Positions 1 to 7,622 of a stretch of 24,062 bases of DNA are shown here, piece after piece. Positions within the stretch are counted from its first letter, which is position 1. Each line of letters starts with the position of its first letter. The DNA lies in contig JAMCTK010000039.1 of assembly GCA_023381035.1 (NCBI GenBank), positions 1 to 24,062 on the forward strand, given 5' to 3'. The notes under the pieces were generated by a model that made no database searches, was not told the DNA's origin, and saw only the letters and a list, made by a program, of their open reading frames with translations. Made by a program: the position numbers and the translations under genes. This stretch comes from Patescibacteria group bacterium (GTDB lineage: Bacteria > Patescibacteria > Microgenomatia > Levybacterales > UBA12049).

Positions 1-12
1 CTCTTCCGATCT
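1..12. other. Residual Illumina adapter at contig end
   Basis: The first twelve bases, CTCTTCCGATCT, equal the 3' end of the standard Illumina TruSeq adapter. They sit at the very edge of the window. Read on the minus strand they replace the conserved residues that should follow the MurA Pro-Gly-Phe-x-Thr-Asp motif with Arg-Ser-Glu-Glu. I infer untrimmed adapter rather than genomic DNA; real sequence begins at base 13. Confidence 0.93.
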
Positions 13-948
13 ATCTGTCATAAAACCAGGATAGAAATTAGTTACAATATTTGTCGCCTTAAGTGGCTGTTTATAAAAAAATCTAATTCCTCCATTTTTT
101 TCTTCATATCCTCCTCCTGCTTCATCAAGCTGCTTTAAAAACTCGATTATTCCAGACCTATCTATGTTTTTAATAAAGACATCTCCTCCTGTAATTATTC
201 CTGCAATTGCAAAGGTAACTATTTCATTTCTATCGGGACTAATTCTAAAAGTAGCTCCATGCAATTTTTTGACCCCCTCAATTGCGATTGTTCTTGAAGC
301 TGTTCTTTTAACTTTTGCTCCCATTTTATTTAAAAAACTTATTAATTCGTCTATTTCGGGCTCTTGTCCGGCGTTTTCCAAAATCGTAGTTCCGTTTGCC
401 AAAACTGCGGCAAGAATCATGGTTTCTGTACCTGTATGAGTACTTTTAACAAAAGCATACTTTGTCCCCTGCAATCCCTTTCTACCGACTTCTGCATGAA
501 AGTAACCATCCTCTCTGACATAATCAATTATCGCTCCCATCTCCTTTAACCCGTCTACTATTCTATCTATTGGTCTTGCGCCAATCCTGCATCCCCCGGG
601 ATTTGGGATAATTGCTTTCTTTGATCTGGCAAGAAGCGGAGCCAGAAACATATACGAAGTTCTGATTTCCGCTGCTTTATCCAAGGTGATTCTTTCTGTT
701 TTAATGTTTTTAATCTTAATCTTTATAGTGTGGTCAGATAGTTTTACCTTTCCGCCAATTTGAGTGATTATGTCTGCCATAATCATAAAATCAGTAATTA
801 ACGGCACATTTTCAATTATTACTTCCTCCTCGGTTAAACAGGCAGCAACCAAAGCTTTTAGGGCTACGTTCTTAGAACCTGAAACCGAGACTTCACCTGT
901 TAATTTTTTCTGACCTCTAATTATTAGTTTTTCCACATCTATTATCAC
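13..948 (-). CDS. murA: UDP-N-acetylglucosamine 1-carboxyvinyltransferase (MurA), 3'-truncated
   Basis: MurA transfers enolpyruvate from PEP to UDP-GlcNAc, the first committed step of cytoplasmic peptidoglycan precursor synthesis. I read 312 codons in one open frame without a stop; the family is about 420 residues, so roughly 100 C-terminal residues are missing. Visible motifs are SGSKN (Lys26, matching the E. coli Lys22 region), the catalytic loop PGGCRIGARP with Cys120, and YPGFMTD ending at Asp312, which matches E. coli general base Asp305. The loop carries Cys, not the Asp of naturally fosfomycin-insensitive enzymes. The motif has Met where most enzymes have Pro (FPTD). The chosen start is GTG at 948, with GGAGGG six bases upstream, overlapping the murC stop by 4 nt; a second GTG at 936 is possible. 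The break at base 13 is an adapter artefact, not a natural truncation. Confidence 0.95.
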
Positions 949-2354
949 ATTAGTCCCTCCTTTATCTTATATATATCTCCTGCTCCCATGCTTATTATCA
1001 CGGTATTCTTATCATACGGTTTTTGATCGATATATTCTATCACATTCTTCAAATTTTGAAGGTAATTTACCTCCTTTTTATATCTCCTAATTTCAGTTGC
1101 TAAAAGCTTTGAGGAAACTGAACTATCAGGTTCTTCTCGCATTGAAGGATATATGTCGGTAATTATCACTTCATCTGCATACCCAAAGGACTTAGAAAAT
1201 TCATCAAACAGTTTTTTGGTTCGTGAATAAGTATGGGGCTGAAAAACACAAACTATTTTATGCTTTTTATATGCTTGGCGAAAAGCTTCTAGAGTTTTTC
1301 TTATTTCTGTCGGATGATGAGCATAATCGTCAAAAAGAAGTGCGCCTTCTTTAAGTTGTCCGACATATTCAAATCTTCTTTTGCTTCCTTTAAATTTCGA
1401 AAGACCAGTCTTAATATCGTTTATGGAAAGCCCTAATTCAAAACTCAGTGCAAGAGCAGCTAAAGCATTCATTGCATTATGTTCTCCGATTAATCCAACG
1501 GAGAACTGACCAAGATCCATTCCTTTTGATTTCACCCAGAAAAAAGTTTGCGAATCTGTAACACTTATGTTGCTAATCATAAAATCCGCATTCGGAGACA
1601 TTCCGAAAGTCACAACTCTTCCTTTGTATTCCTTGATAATTTTTGCAATCTCCGAATCATCAGCATTGCATACCAAGACTCCGTCATTTTTTATGTTTTC
1701 TGAAAATTTTAAGAAAGCAGACCTAACTTCATCAACATTGTTATACAAATCAGGGTGATCAAACTCAATGTTTGTGAAAATTGCGTACTTAGGTTTTTGC
1801 CACATAAATCTTGGAGTTTTATCGTGCTTAGGCTCTGTAGCATATTCATCTGCCTCTGCAACAAAATATTTACCAGCACCGTAATGACCGGAATTACCAA
1901 GAGATGCCAAATCAGATGTTCCAATAATGTAAGTAGGATCAAGTCCTGCCTGTTTAAGTATTGTAGCTACAATGCCTGTTGTAGTTGTTTTACCATGAGT
2001 TCCTGCAATTGATATTCCACTGAAATCCCTCCCAAGTATTTCACCACTCATAAATTCTCCGACTGCCTGTCCATGAGTCCATACCTTAATTCCTAACTCT
2101 TTTGCTGCTTTAACTTCTATGTTTTCAAATCCACCATGAGCCCCTGTTGTAATAACTAAATCTGCATTCTCTACATTTTCTCTTGCAAAAGACTCAAAGG
2201 GGACAATTTTTTCCTCTAACAACGGCTTATCAGTAATAAACACATCAGGAACATCACTTCCTGTTACGATATGTCCTGCTTGCTTGCATATTATTGCAAG
2301 AGGAGCCATACCAACACCTTTTATTCCTACGAAATGTATTTTTAGTTTCTTCAT
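945..2354 (-). CDS. murC: UDP-N-acetylmuramate--L-alanine ligase (MurC)
   Basis: MurC adds L-Ala to UDP-MurNAc using ATP. The 469-residue protein is full length with three domains: an N-terminal UDP-binding Rossmann domain (GIKGVGMAPLA, residues 10-20), a central ATPase domain with P-loop GTHGKTTTT (118-126) and an acidic EADE segment (167-170), and a C-terminal domain after DDYAHHP (342-348) with the MurC-type stretch FQPHTYSRT. The central segment, with ADEY and later NIEFDHPD, looks closer to the recycling ligase Mpl, but the C-terminal third is MurC-like, so MurC is the better call. Start ATG overlaps the pgeF stop by 4 nt (ATGA) and the stop overlaps murA by 4 nt, indicating translational coupling. 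Unlike MurE and MurF here, it keeps its first domain. Confidence 0.93.
   Translation of the reverse strand: MKKLKIHFVGIKGVGMAPLAIICKQAGHIVTGSDVPDVFITDKPLLEEKIVPFESFARENVENADLVITTGAHGGFENIEVKAAKELGIKVWTHGQAVGEFMSGEILGRDFSGISIAGTHGKTTTTGIVATILKQAGLDPTYIIGTSDLASLGNSGHYGAGKYFVAEADEYATEPKHDKTPRFMWQKPKYAIFTNIEFDHPDLYNNVDEVRSAFLKFSENIKNDGVLVCNADDSEIAKIIKEYKGRVVTFGMSPNADFMISNISVTDSQTFFWVKSKGMDLGQFSVGLIGEHNAMNALAALALSFELGLSINDIKTGLSKFKGSKRRFEYVGQLKEGALLFDDYAHHPTEIRKTLEAFRQAYKKHKIVCVFQPHTYSRTKKLFDEFSKSFGYADEVIITDIYPSMREEPDSSVSSKLLATEIRRYKKEVNYLQNLKNVIEYIDQKPYDKNTVIISMGAGDIYKIKEGLM
955..960 (-). promoter_or_regulatory. Shine-Dalgarno site of murA
   Basis: GGAGGG lies six bases before the GTG at 948, inside the last codons of murC. 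It is the strongest Shine-Dalgarno sequence seen in the window and decides the GTG start of murA. It shows that the organism uses canonical initiation for at least some operon-internal genes. Confidence 0.75.
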
Positions 2355-3052
2355 GAAATTAGCGCAAATGTTGCAAATTCTCCGAAATTCTTATTTTTAC
2401 TTGCTCTGGCTGAAAAAAGAAAAGATGAATTCTCTTTTGTACAAAGATTTGAAATTTCGATATTTTTTGAACTAAGCCCGTTTCTAACAGCAACTTCAAA
2501 AGCAATATTTTTCAAATCAAGAAATCTACCATCAATTGAACTCCAAAGGAATTTTTCTTTGAAATCCTTAATTAATTTTTCGCTTACTTCATAGCATTTT
2601 CCGCAAATCGATGGGCCAATCAGCATTTTAAGGTTTTTTATATCAGCACCCATTTTTTTTAATTTTAGAATTAAATTTTGTACAATTCCTTCCAGTATCC
2701 CTTTGCACCCGGCATGAATAACGGCAAGAATTTTGTTATCAGAGTCCCAAAACACGATCGGTAAACAATCAGCAGTAATTATTCCAATAACTAATCCTTT
2801 TTTACGGGTAATAACACCGTCGCACTGCTTGATTAAACCTTCATTGGCATCAACAACCTCTTCAATATTTATTCCATGAATTTGCTCTGACAAAACTAAA
2901 TTATTGGAATCCAGATTCTTTAACAATAACGCTTTTTTAAGATTCTGATTATTAATTTTTCCTAAGGTCTTCATTGACCCATGTTTTCTTGTTGTTGAAA
3001 AGACAGTCAGATTAAGATGTTTAAAATTAGGGTAGAACAATAAGTTTTTCAT
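2351..3052 (-). CDS. pgeF: Peptidoglycan editing factor PgeF (YfiH/YlmD, DUF152 family)
   Basis: This family was long annotated as a multicopper polyphenol oxidase or laccase-domain protein. E. coli PgeF (YfiH) removes L-Ser wrongly added by MurC to UDP-MurNAc, and some relatives act on purine nucleosides. The 233-residue sequence carries the metal-site signature: His59 in SEQIHG, Cys96 in ADCLPI and His113 in HAG, followed by IGPSICGKCYEV (145-156). It lies between murE and murC, overlapping murE by 1 nt (TAATG) and murC by 4 nt (ATGA). That placement, beside the ligase whose errors it would correct and before the ligase acting later, supports the editing role. Family assignment is strong; the exact substrate is inferred. 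Confidence 0.9.
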   Translation of the reverse strand: MKNLLFYPNFKHLNLTVFSTTRKHGSMKTLGKINNQNLKKALLLKNLDSNNLVLSEQIHGINIEEVVDANEGLIKQCDGVITRKKGLVIGIITADCLPIVFWDSDNKILAVIHAGCKGILEGIVQNLILKLKKMGADIKNLKMLIGPSICGKCYEVSEKLIKDFKEKFLWSSIDGRFLDLKNIAFEVAVRNGLSSKNIEISNLCTKENSSFLFSARASKNKNFGEFATFALIS

Positions 3053-4275
3053 TAAATATTAAGCTTCTCTTTTAAAGCCTGCCTGCTTACGGCAAACTCA
3101 TCCCAAGGCTCTTCTCCTTTTCCATAATTCATGGATCTTTCATGGCTTTTGCCGGTACAAACAACCAAGTCTCCCTTTTTTGCAATTTCTACGGCAAACT
3201 TAATTGCTTCATCTCTGTCATTAATTTTGAAAAATATTTTGTGGTTATTTGAATTATCAACATAATCAACGTGGTTTGCATAGCTAAAATTGCTGTTTAT
3301 TCCATGCTCTATGTCACTATTTATTTTATCCACAGATTCTCCTCTTGGGTCCTCCGCAGTTAAAACAATTATATCTGCATACTTTGATGAAGCCCGTCCC
3401 ATTATCGGTCTTTTGGCAAAATCTCTTTTTCCTGCTGATCCAAAAACATGAATAATTCTTCCTTTAGTTTCGTCTCTAACTGCGCTCAGCATTTTTTCAA
3501 AAGAATTCGGAGTATGGGCAAAGTCAATCATAATTCTAAAATTACCTTTATAGATTTCCTCCATTCTTCCGATCGGAAGCTCAAAAGATTGCACTCCTTT
3601 TTTAATTATTTCATCTGATATTCCAAGCGACTTGCAAACAGCAATTGAAGCAAGAGCATTATATTTATTAAAATCCCCAGGGATTTTAATGTCGAATTCA
3701 ATATTTTGCAAATTAACATCAGAGTCCTTACTAAAGCCATATGTTAAAAGATTTGGCAAATTAAGATTTTTTAGCAGTTTGTAGGATTTATCATCTTTAT
3801 TTATTATCGGTTTTTTTGATTTCTTAAGTAGTTTTGCTTTGGCGTAAATATAATTTTCGTAAGTTTTGTGATAATCCAAATGCTCTTGGGTAACATTGGT
3901 CAGCACTCCAACTGCAAAATTAATTCCCCACGCCCTGTTTTGATCCAATGCATGGGACGTAATCTCTAAAACTACATATTTTGAATTTGCATCTTTTGCC
4001 ATTTTTATAAATCTCTGAATTCCCCAGGCAGCTGGAGTGGTTCGATGGAGCTCTAAGTCATACTGCTTTCCGTCTATAACTGCTCCCACTGACGAAACCA
4101 TGGATGGATTTAATCCTGCTGTTTTTAGAATGTGATAAATAATATTTGTGGTTGTAGTTTTCCCATCAGTACCGGTCACACCAATTATGGTTAAATTTCT
4201 CGATGGAAAACCATACCAAACGTTGGAAAATATTGATCTAAGTAAATGATACTGATTTTTAGCTTTTTGCCACAT
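3052..4275 (-). CDS. murE: UDP-N-acetylmuramyl-tripeptide synthetase (MurE), short form without N-terminal domain
   Basis: MurE adds the third stem-peptide residue to UDP-MurNAc-L-Ala-D-Glu. From ATG 4275 the protein has 407 residues: P-loop GVTGTDGKTTTT (32-43), TTP (79-81), ITSHALD (105-111), likely carbamylated lysine in YAKAKLL (Lys148), EDPR (308-311) in place of the E. coli DNPR, and GKSHE (375-379). The P-loop normally lies near residue 110; here the usual first UDP-MurNAc-binding domain is absent. The Arg of EDPR favours a diaminopimelate-type residue, but this is uncertain. Longer starts exist (ATG 4353, TTG 4383) but would run inside murF, and ATG 4275 has AGGAG upstream, though 13 nt away. 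The gene follows murF by 16 nt. Confidence 0.9.
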   Translation of the reverse strand: MWQKAKNQYHLLRSIFSNVWYGFPSRNLTIIGVTGTDGKTTTTNIIYHILKTAGLNPSMVSSVGAVIDGKQYDLELHRTTPAAWGIQRFIKMAKDANSKYVVLEITSHALDQNRAWGINFAVGVLTNVTQEHLDYHKTYENYIYAKAKLLKKSKKPIINKDDKSYKLLKNLNLPNLLTYGFSKDSDVNLQNIEFDIKIPGDFNKYNALASIAVCKSLGISDEIIKKGVQSFELPIGRMEEIYKGNFRIMIDFAHTPNSFEKMLSAVRDETKGRIIHVFGSAGKRDFAKRPIMGRASSKYADIIVLTAEDPRGESVDKINSDIEHGINSNFSYANHVDYVDNSNNHKIFFKINDRDEAIKFAVEIAKKGDLVVCTGKSHERSMNYGKGEEPWDEFAVSRQALKEKLNI

Positions 4276-4287
4276 TTTATGATTATA

Positions 4288-4293
4288 TCTCCT
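4288..4293 (-). promoter_or_regulatory. Putative Shine-Dalgarno site of murE
   Basis: AGGAGA overlaps the murF TAG stop and lies about 13 nt before ATG 4275. The spacing is long. It is nevertheless the only good purine-rich site near the murE start and supports the short form over upstream starts inside murF. Confidence 0.5.
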
Positions 4294-5632
4294 ATGGAGT
4301 CTCCTGTCTTCTTTTGTCCCAAAAATTTCCTCTTCTGCAAAGCTTTGCCTCATCTTTTGAATCTGCAAGTAACATTTGAACAACTCTTTCTAAAAACAAA
4401 GCATTTTGTGAACTTTTAACTAAAATCACATCGTTAGTTCTTATGTTTTTCAAAATATAATCTTTTGCCTCTGAAAAAGTCTTAAAAGAAGCGTGGTTAA
4501 CCATTTTTTCCTTTAAAATTGGAGCTGCGTAATCTTGCATCATTGGCCCAATTAAAATTGCAAAATCAGCTGTTTCAGCAATCTTTCTTGCAACTATTAC
4601 ATGTAATTTTTTACTCATTGACCCAAGCTCACGCATGTCTCCGATTATTACAACTTTACGTTCTTTTCCAGGTAAATTCTTTAAAAAATCGAGTAAATCA
4701 ACAATAGGGGTAAGAGTTGCGTTATTGTAACTAGAATCTATTAAAATAGTATTCTTAAGACCTTTAAAAACACTCATCCTCCCCGGAGGAAGCGTAATGG
4801 AATCTTTCAAGAAAGCTATTGTTTTATCTATATCTAATTTAAATTCTCCTGCTATGGCAATCGCCATTGCAATAGAACTGGCATAGTGACTAGGCAAAGC
4901 TTTATTAATCTTTACCGAATATTTTTTACTTTTATTAGTTAGCTCAAATTGGAAATTATCCAAATTTGATTTGATATTCTTGATATGAAAATCCGCTTTG
5001 GAATCAAGAGCGGAAACCGTAATTTTTTTTGATTTAATATTTTCTTTAGCAGTATTTATCTCTTTATCATCAATATTAAGAACAGTATTTTTCCTGGCAG
5101 ATTTTAAAAGCATAAGTTCCTGATTTGCAGTTAATTCCAGAATCTTACTTTCCCTTTCCAAACCTTGTTTGGAAACCAAAGAGTCAAAATAAACGCTATG
5201 CTCAAACGAAATGTTGGTTAACACTCCAATATCAGGTTTAATAATTTTTAGAAGATATGACATGTTTTTAGGCTCCTCAGGACCGTCTATTCCCATCTCT
5301 GCTATGTAAAAATCGTACTTTTCCCAATCAAAAATTAATTTATACAAAACCAGCAAAGCAACTCGAACCCAGTCAAAAGCAGTGTATCCCCCAGGAGATA
5401 TTCCTAATATGTCCAGTGGAATACCTGTTTCACTGTTTTTTCCGCCACCCTGCTTAATCTTGTATTCATACCTGGAATGATGAGCGATTATGCTGCAAAG
5501 AGAAGATTTTCCACTGCTTCCACCAACCCCGATAATTTTGGGGTTAACTTTTTTCATCTGAAGCTTTGCGGCAATTCTTAAGTATTCCAAAAGGAACCCG
5601 GCAAAAAGCTTCTTAATCGATTTCATGACCAT
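4292..5632 (-). CDS. murF: UDP-N-acetylmuramoyl-tripeptide--D-alanyl-D-alanine ligase (MurF), short form
   Basis: MurF joins D-Ala-D-Ala to the UDP-MurNAc tripeptide, finishing the cytoplasmic precursor. The 446 residues show an N-terminal amphipathic stretch of about 30 residues, then the P-loop GVGGSSGKSS (35-44), AEMGIDGP, a TNISFEH segment, an ERESK lysine region, the MurF-type DSSYNN and IGDMRELG motifs, and VKSSQNALFLERVV near the C-terminus. As in the neighbouring MurE, the usual first domain (80-100 residues) is missing. The P-loop has Gly-Lys-Ser-Ser where Gly-Lys-Thr-Thr/Ser is usual. Start ATG 5632 has AAGG eight bases upstream; ATG 5626 is an alternative. It lies 25 nt after ftsI. 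MurF precedes murE here, the reverse of the usual dcw order. Confidence 0.88.
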   Translation of the reverse strand: MVMKSIKKLFAGFLLEYLRIAAKLQMKKVNPKIIGVGGSSGKSSLCSIIAHHSRYEYKIKQGGGKNSETGIPLDILGISPGGYTAFDWVRVALLVLYKLIFDWEKYDFYIAEMGIDGPEEPKNMSYLLKIIKPDIGVLTNISFEHSVYFDSLVSKQGLERESKILELTANQELMLLKSARKNTVLNIDDKEINTAKENIKSKKITVSALDSKADFHIKNIKSNLDNFQFELTNKSKKYSVKINKALPSHYASSIAMAIAIAGEFKLDIDKTIAFLKDSITLPPGRMSVFKGLKNTILIDSSYNNATLTPIVDLLDFLKNLPGKERKVVIIGDMRELGSMSKKLHVIVARKIAETADFAILIGPMMQDYAAPILKEKMVNHASFKTFSEAKDYILKNIRTNDVILVKSSQNALFLERVVQMLLADSKDEAKLCRRGNFWDKRRQETP

Positions 5633-5634
5633 AT

Positions 5635-5640
5635 ATTATA
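5635..5640 (-). promoter_or_regulatory. Possible internal -10 box before murF
   Basis: A perfect TATAAT lies two bases before ATG 5632 and eight bases before the in-frame ATG 5626. The predicted transcript start would fall just before ATG 5626, the geometry also seen at the DUF4012 gene. No convincing -35 or TG extension is visible and the region is AT-rich, so it may be chance. Confidence 0.25.
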
Positions 5641-5657
5641 CCTTATTTCTGCCTTTT

Positions 5658-7337
5658 TTACTCATCAGGAGGTATTTCATAGTAATTCAACAAATCTCTT
5701 GCAATATCAAAAAAGATGGGTGCAGCAGTTTCTGCTCCATATATCGAAGTTGTCGGTCTATTTATGACAACCAGCATTGCGAATTTTGGCTTGTCTGCAG
5801 GAGCAAATCCCACAAACGAAGCAATTGTTTGAGTCGGATCGTAGTGCCCTGCAATAGGAATAGAAGCAGTTCCGGTTTTTCCGGCAATCCTATATCCTCT
5901 AAGCCTTGCCCATTGTGCTTCTCCTTTATTGACAGCGTTAATCATGATCTCAGTCATCACTTTGGCTGTTTCAGGACTGATCGGCCTATCTAATTCTTTA
6001 GGTTTAATTTTGGTAATTGTTCCATCAGGAGATACTACCGAACCAACAACATGAGGCTCCATTCTCTTGCCGTAATTGGCAATTGCCGATATTGCATCTA
6101 AAAGCTCAATCGGTGTAACTGAAATACCTTGACCAAAGCCAGCAGTTGCCAAATCAACCGTATACCATTCGTTTTTTGGCTTAATCCAGGGAGCAACCTC
6201 TCCCTGAACATCTATTCCTGTTGTTTTTCCAATACCAAATTTTCCTAAATAACTAAGCATCTTGTCCAATCCTAATTTTTGAGCAACAAAAACCATGCCG
6301 GTGTTGTCAGAATGCATTATTACATCTATCATGTTGATGTTTCCGTAATATTTATCATTCCAGGTATGAATATCAAATCCTCCTATGGAAACCGGTCCGG
6401 AACAAATATTACATTTTGTGGTTGGAGTAACCAATCTTGCATCAAGCGCAGCAGACATAACTAAAGGCTTAAAAGTTGACCCTGGCTCATAAGTATCGGA
6501 GACAAATGGATTTTTGTATAAGCTTGACTCGTAATCTTTATAATTTTTGGGGTCAAAAGTTGGAAAAGACGCCATCGCAATAATGTTTCCTGTAGACGGA
6601 TCCATTACTGCAGCCATTCCGGAAGCCGCTCCATATTTTTCTATTCCCTGTTTAAGTCTTCGCTCAACCAGAAATTGCGCAGCTCTATTAACATTTAATA
6701 TTAAAGTACTTCCGTCAATTTCATTTGAAATTATACTTGTTTCCGCTAAAATAGGTCTACCAAATGCATCATTTACTCTGATTGCTTTTCCTTCCTTTCC
6801 AGATAAAAGTCTTTCAAAATATCCTTCTAAGCCAAAATATCCCTTATCCTTACCGAAATCATCTTTTCCCACAAATCCGATTAACTGAGCAGCCATAGAA
6901 GCTTCCGGATAAAATCTTGTTGACTGCTGTTCAAATCCCACCCCCTGCAGTTTCAATTTCTCTACCTTTATTTTGGTTTCCATATCAATGTTTTTTGCAA
7001 TAGCTACCCAATATTTATCAAGTTGTAAATTTGCGCTAACTGAAGCAGGGTCTATTCCAAGAAGCTCGGATAATTGATCTGTAGCTTTTTTAACATCCTT
7101 TATTTCTTTTGGGTTTGCGACAACAAGATATGTAACTTTATTTGCTGCTATTGGAAATCCATCGGAAGTCTTAATTTCACCCCGCACAGGAGATACTGTA
7201 ATGGATTTTCCATATTGCATTTGTCCCATTTCCGAAAGTTCCTGAGCTTTAACTACTTGCCAGTAAAATAATCTTAGAATCACTAGTAGAAAACAAAAAA
7301 AGATGAGCAGGAAGGTAAACCTAAACCGGTTGATCAT
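5658..7337 (-). CDS. ftsI: Peptidoglycan DD-transpeptidase FtsI/PBP2-type
   Basis: This class B penicillin-binding protein cross-links septal peptidoglycan outside the cytoplasmic membrane. The 559 residues comprise a short cytoplasmic tip, one membrane anchor (about 8-27), a PBP dimer/pedestal domain (about 45-220) and a transpeptidase domain with all three active-site motifs: STFK (Ser287, Lys290), SDN (343-345) and KTG (487-489). Length is close to E. coli FtsI (588) and there are no PASTA repeats. The start overlaps the ftsL-like stop by 4 nt (ATGA). The position after rsmH and ftsL is the classical dcw location for the division transpeptidase, which favours FtsI over an elongation-type PBP2. 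Confidence 0.93.
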   Translation of the reverse strand: MINRFRFTFLLIFFCFLLVILRLFYWQVVKAQELSEMGQMQYGKSITVSPVRGEIKTSDGFPIAANKVTYLVVANPKEIKDVKKATDQLSELLGIDPASVSANLQLDKYWVAIAKNIDMETKIKVEKLKLQGVGFEQQSTRFYPEASMAAQLIGFVGKDDFGKDKGYFGLEGYFERLLSGKEGKAIRVNDAFGRPILAETSIISNEIDGSTLILNVNRAAQFLVERRLKQGIEKYGAASGMAAVMDPSTGNIIAMASFPTFDPKNYKDYESSLYKNPFVSDTYEPGSTFKPLVMSAALDARLVTPTTKCNICSGPVSIGGFDIHTWNDKYYGNINMIDVIMHSDNTGMVFVAQKLGLDKMLSYLGKFGIGKTTGIDVQGEVAPWIKPKNEWYTVDLATAGFGQGISVTPIELLDAISAIANYGKRMEPHVVGSVVSPDGTITKIKPKELDRPISPETAKVMTEIMINAVNKGEAQWARLRGYRIAGKTGTASIPIAGHYDPTQTIASFVGFAPADKPKFAMLVVINRPTTSIYGAETAAPIFFDIARDLLNYYEIPPDE

Positions 7338-7621
7338 TGTTTAAGCGCAATTGGCACAGAACCCGTAAGGGAAAATGTTTTTTTCTCCTCAACAAATCCC
7401 AGCTCCGCAGCTTTAGAGGATATTAAAGTTAAAGAAGATATGGCAAATAATTTCTCTTTAAGCAAGGCATTTTCAATTTTTAGCGCTGAAAGCTCGTCGC
7501 CTGTTTTTCCAAGTTCTGTTCCGGAGGTTGACATGCTATTTGAAATTATACTCCTAACCATGGTTAAAGTTAGAAAAATAAAAAGTAATATTATTATTAG
7601 TAAAAAAGATTTTTTCTTCAT
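7334..7621 (-). CDS. ftsL: FtsL/DivIC-like septum protein
   Basis: From ATG 7621 this encodes 95 residues: a basic start (MKKKS), a hydrophobic membrane segment (about 5-21), then a heptad-like stretch rich in Leu, Glu and Lys (about 43-60) that fits a short coiled coil, and a tail ending in a KAAELGF element reminiscent of FtsL/DivIC proteins. FtsL-type proteins bridge FtsQ/DivIB and FtsWI in the divisome. Sequence conservation is weak, so the assignment rests on topology plus position between rsmH and ftsI. A TTG five codons upstream would overlap rsmH and is less likely; ATG 7621 follows the rsmH stop by one base. No Shine-Dalgarno is visible, so translation is probably coupled. Confidence 0.75.
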   Translation of the reverse strand: MKKKSFLLIIILLFIFLTLTMVRSIISNSMSTSGTELGKTGDELSALKIENALLKEKLFAISSLTLISSKAAELGFVEEKKTFSLTGSVPIALKQ

Positions 7622-7622
7622 A

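Noticed and set aside
3566..3579. 14-bp perfect palindrome CTTCCGATCGGAAG that resembles an adapter-to-adapter junction
   Set aside because: It lies in frame inside the conserved LPIGRME segment of MurE, so it is real coding sequence that looks adapter-like by chance.
4276..4383. Longer MurE from TTG 4383 or ATG 4353 overlapping murF
   Set aside because: The extra residues do not resemble a Mur N-terminal domain and coincide with the conserved C-terminal end of MurF in another frame.
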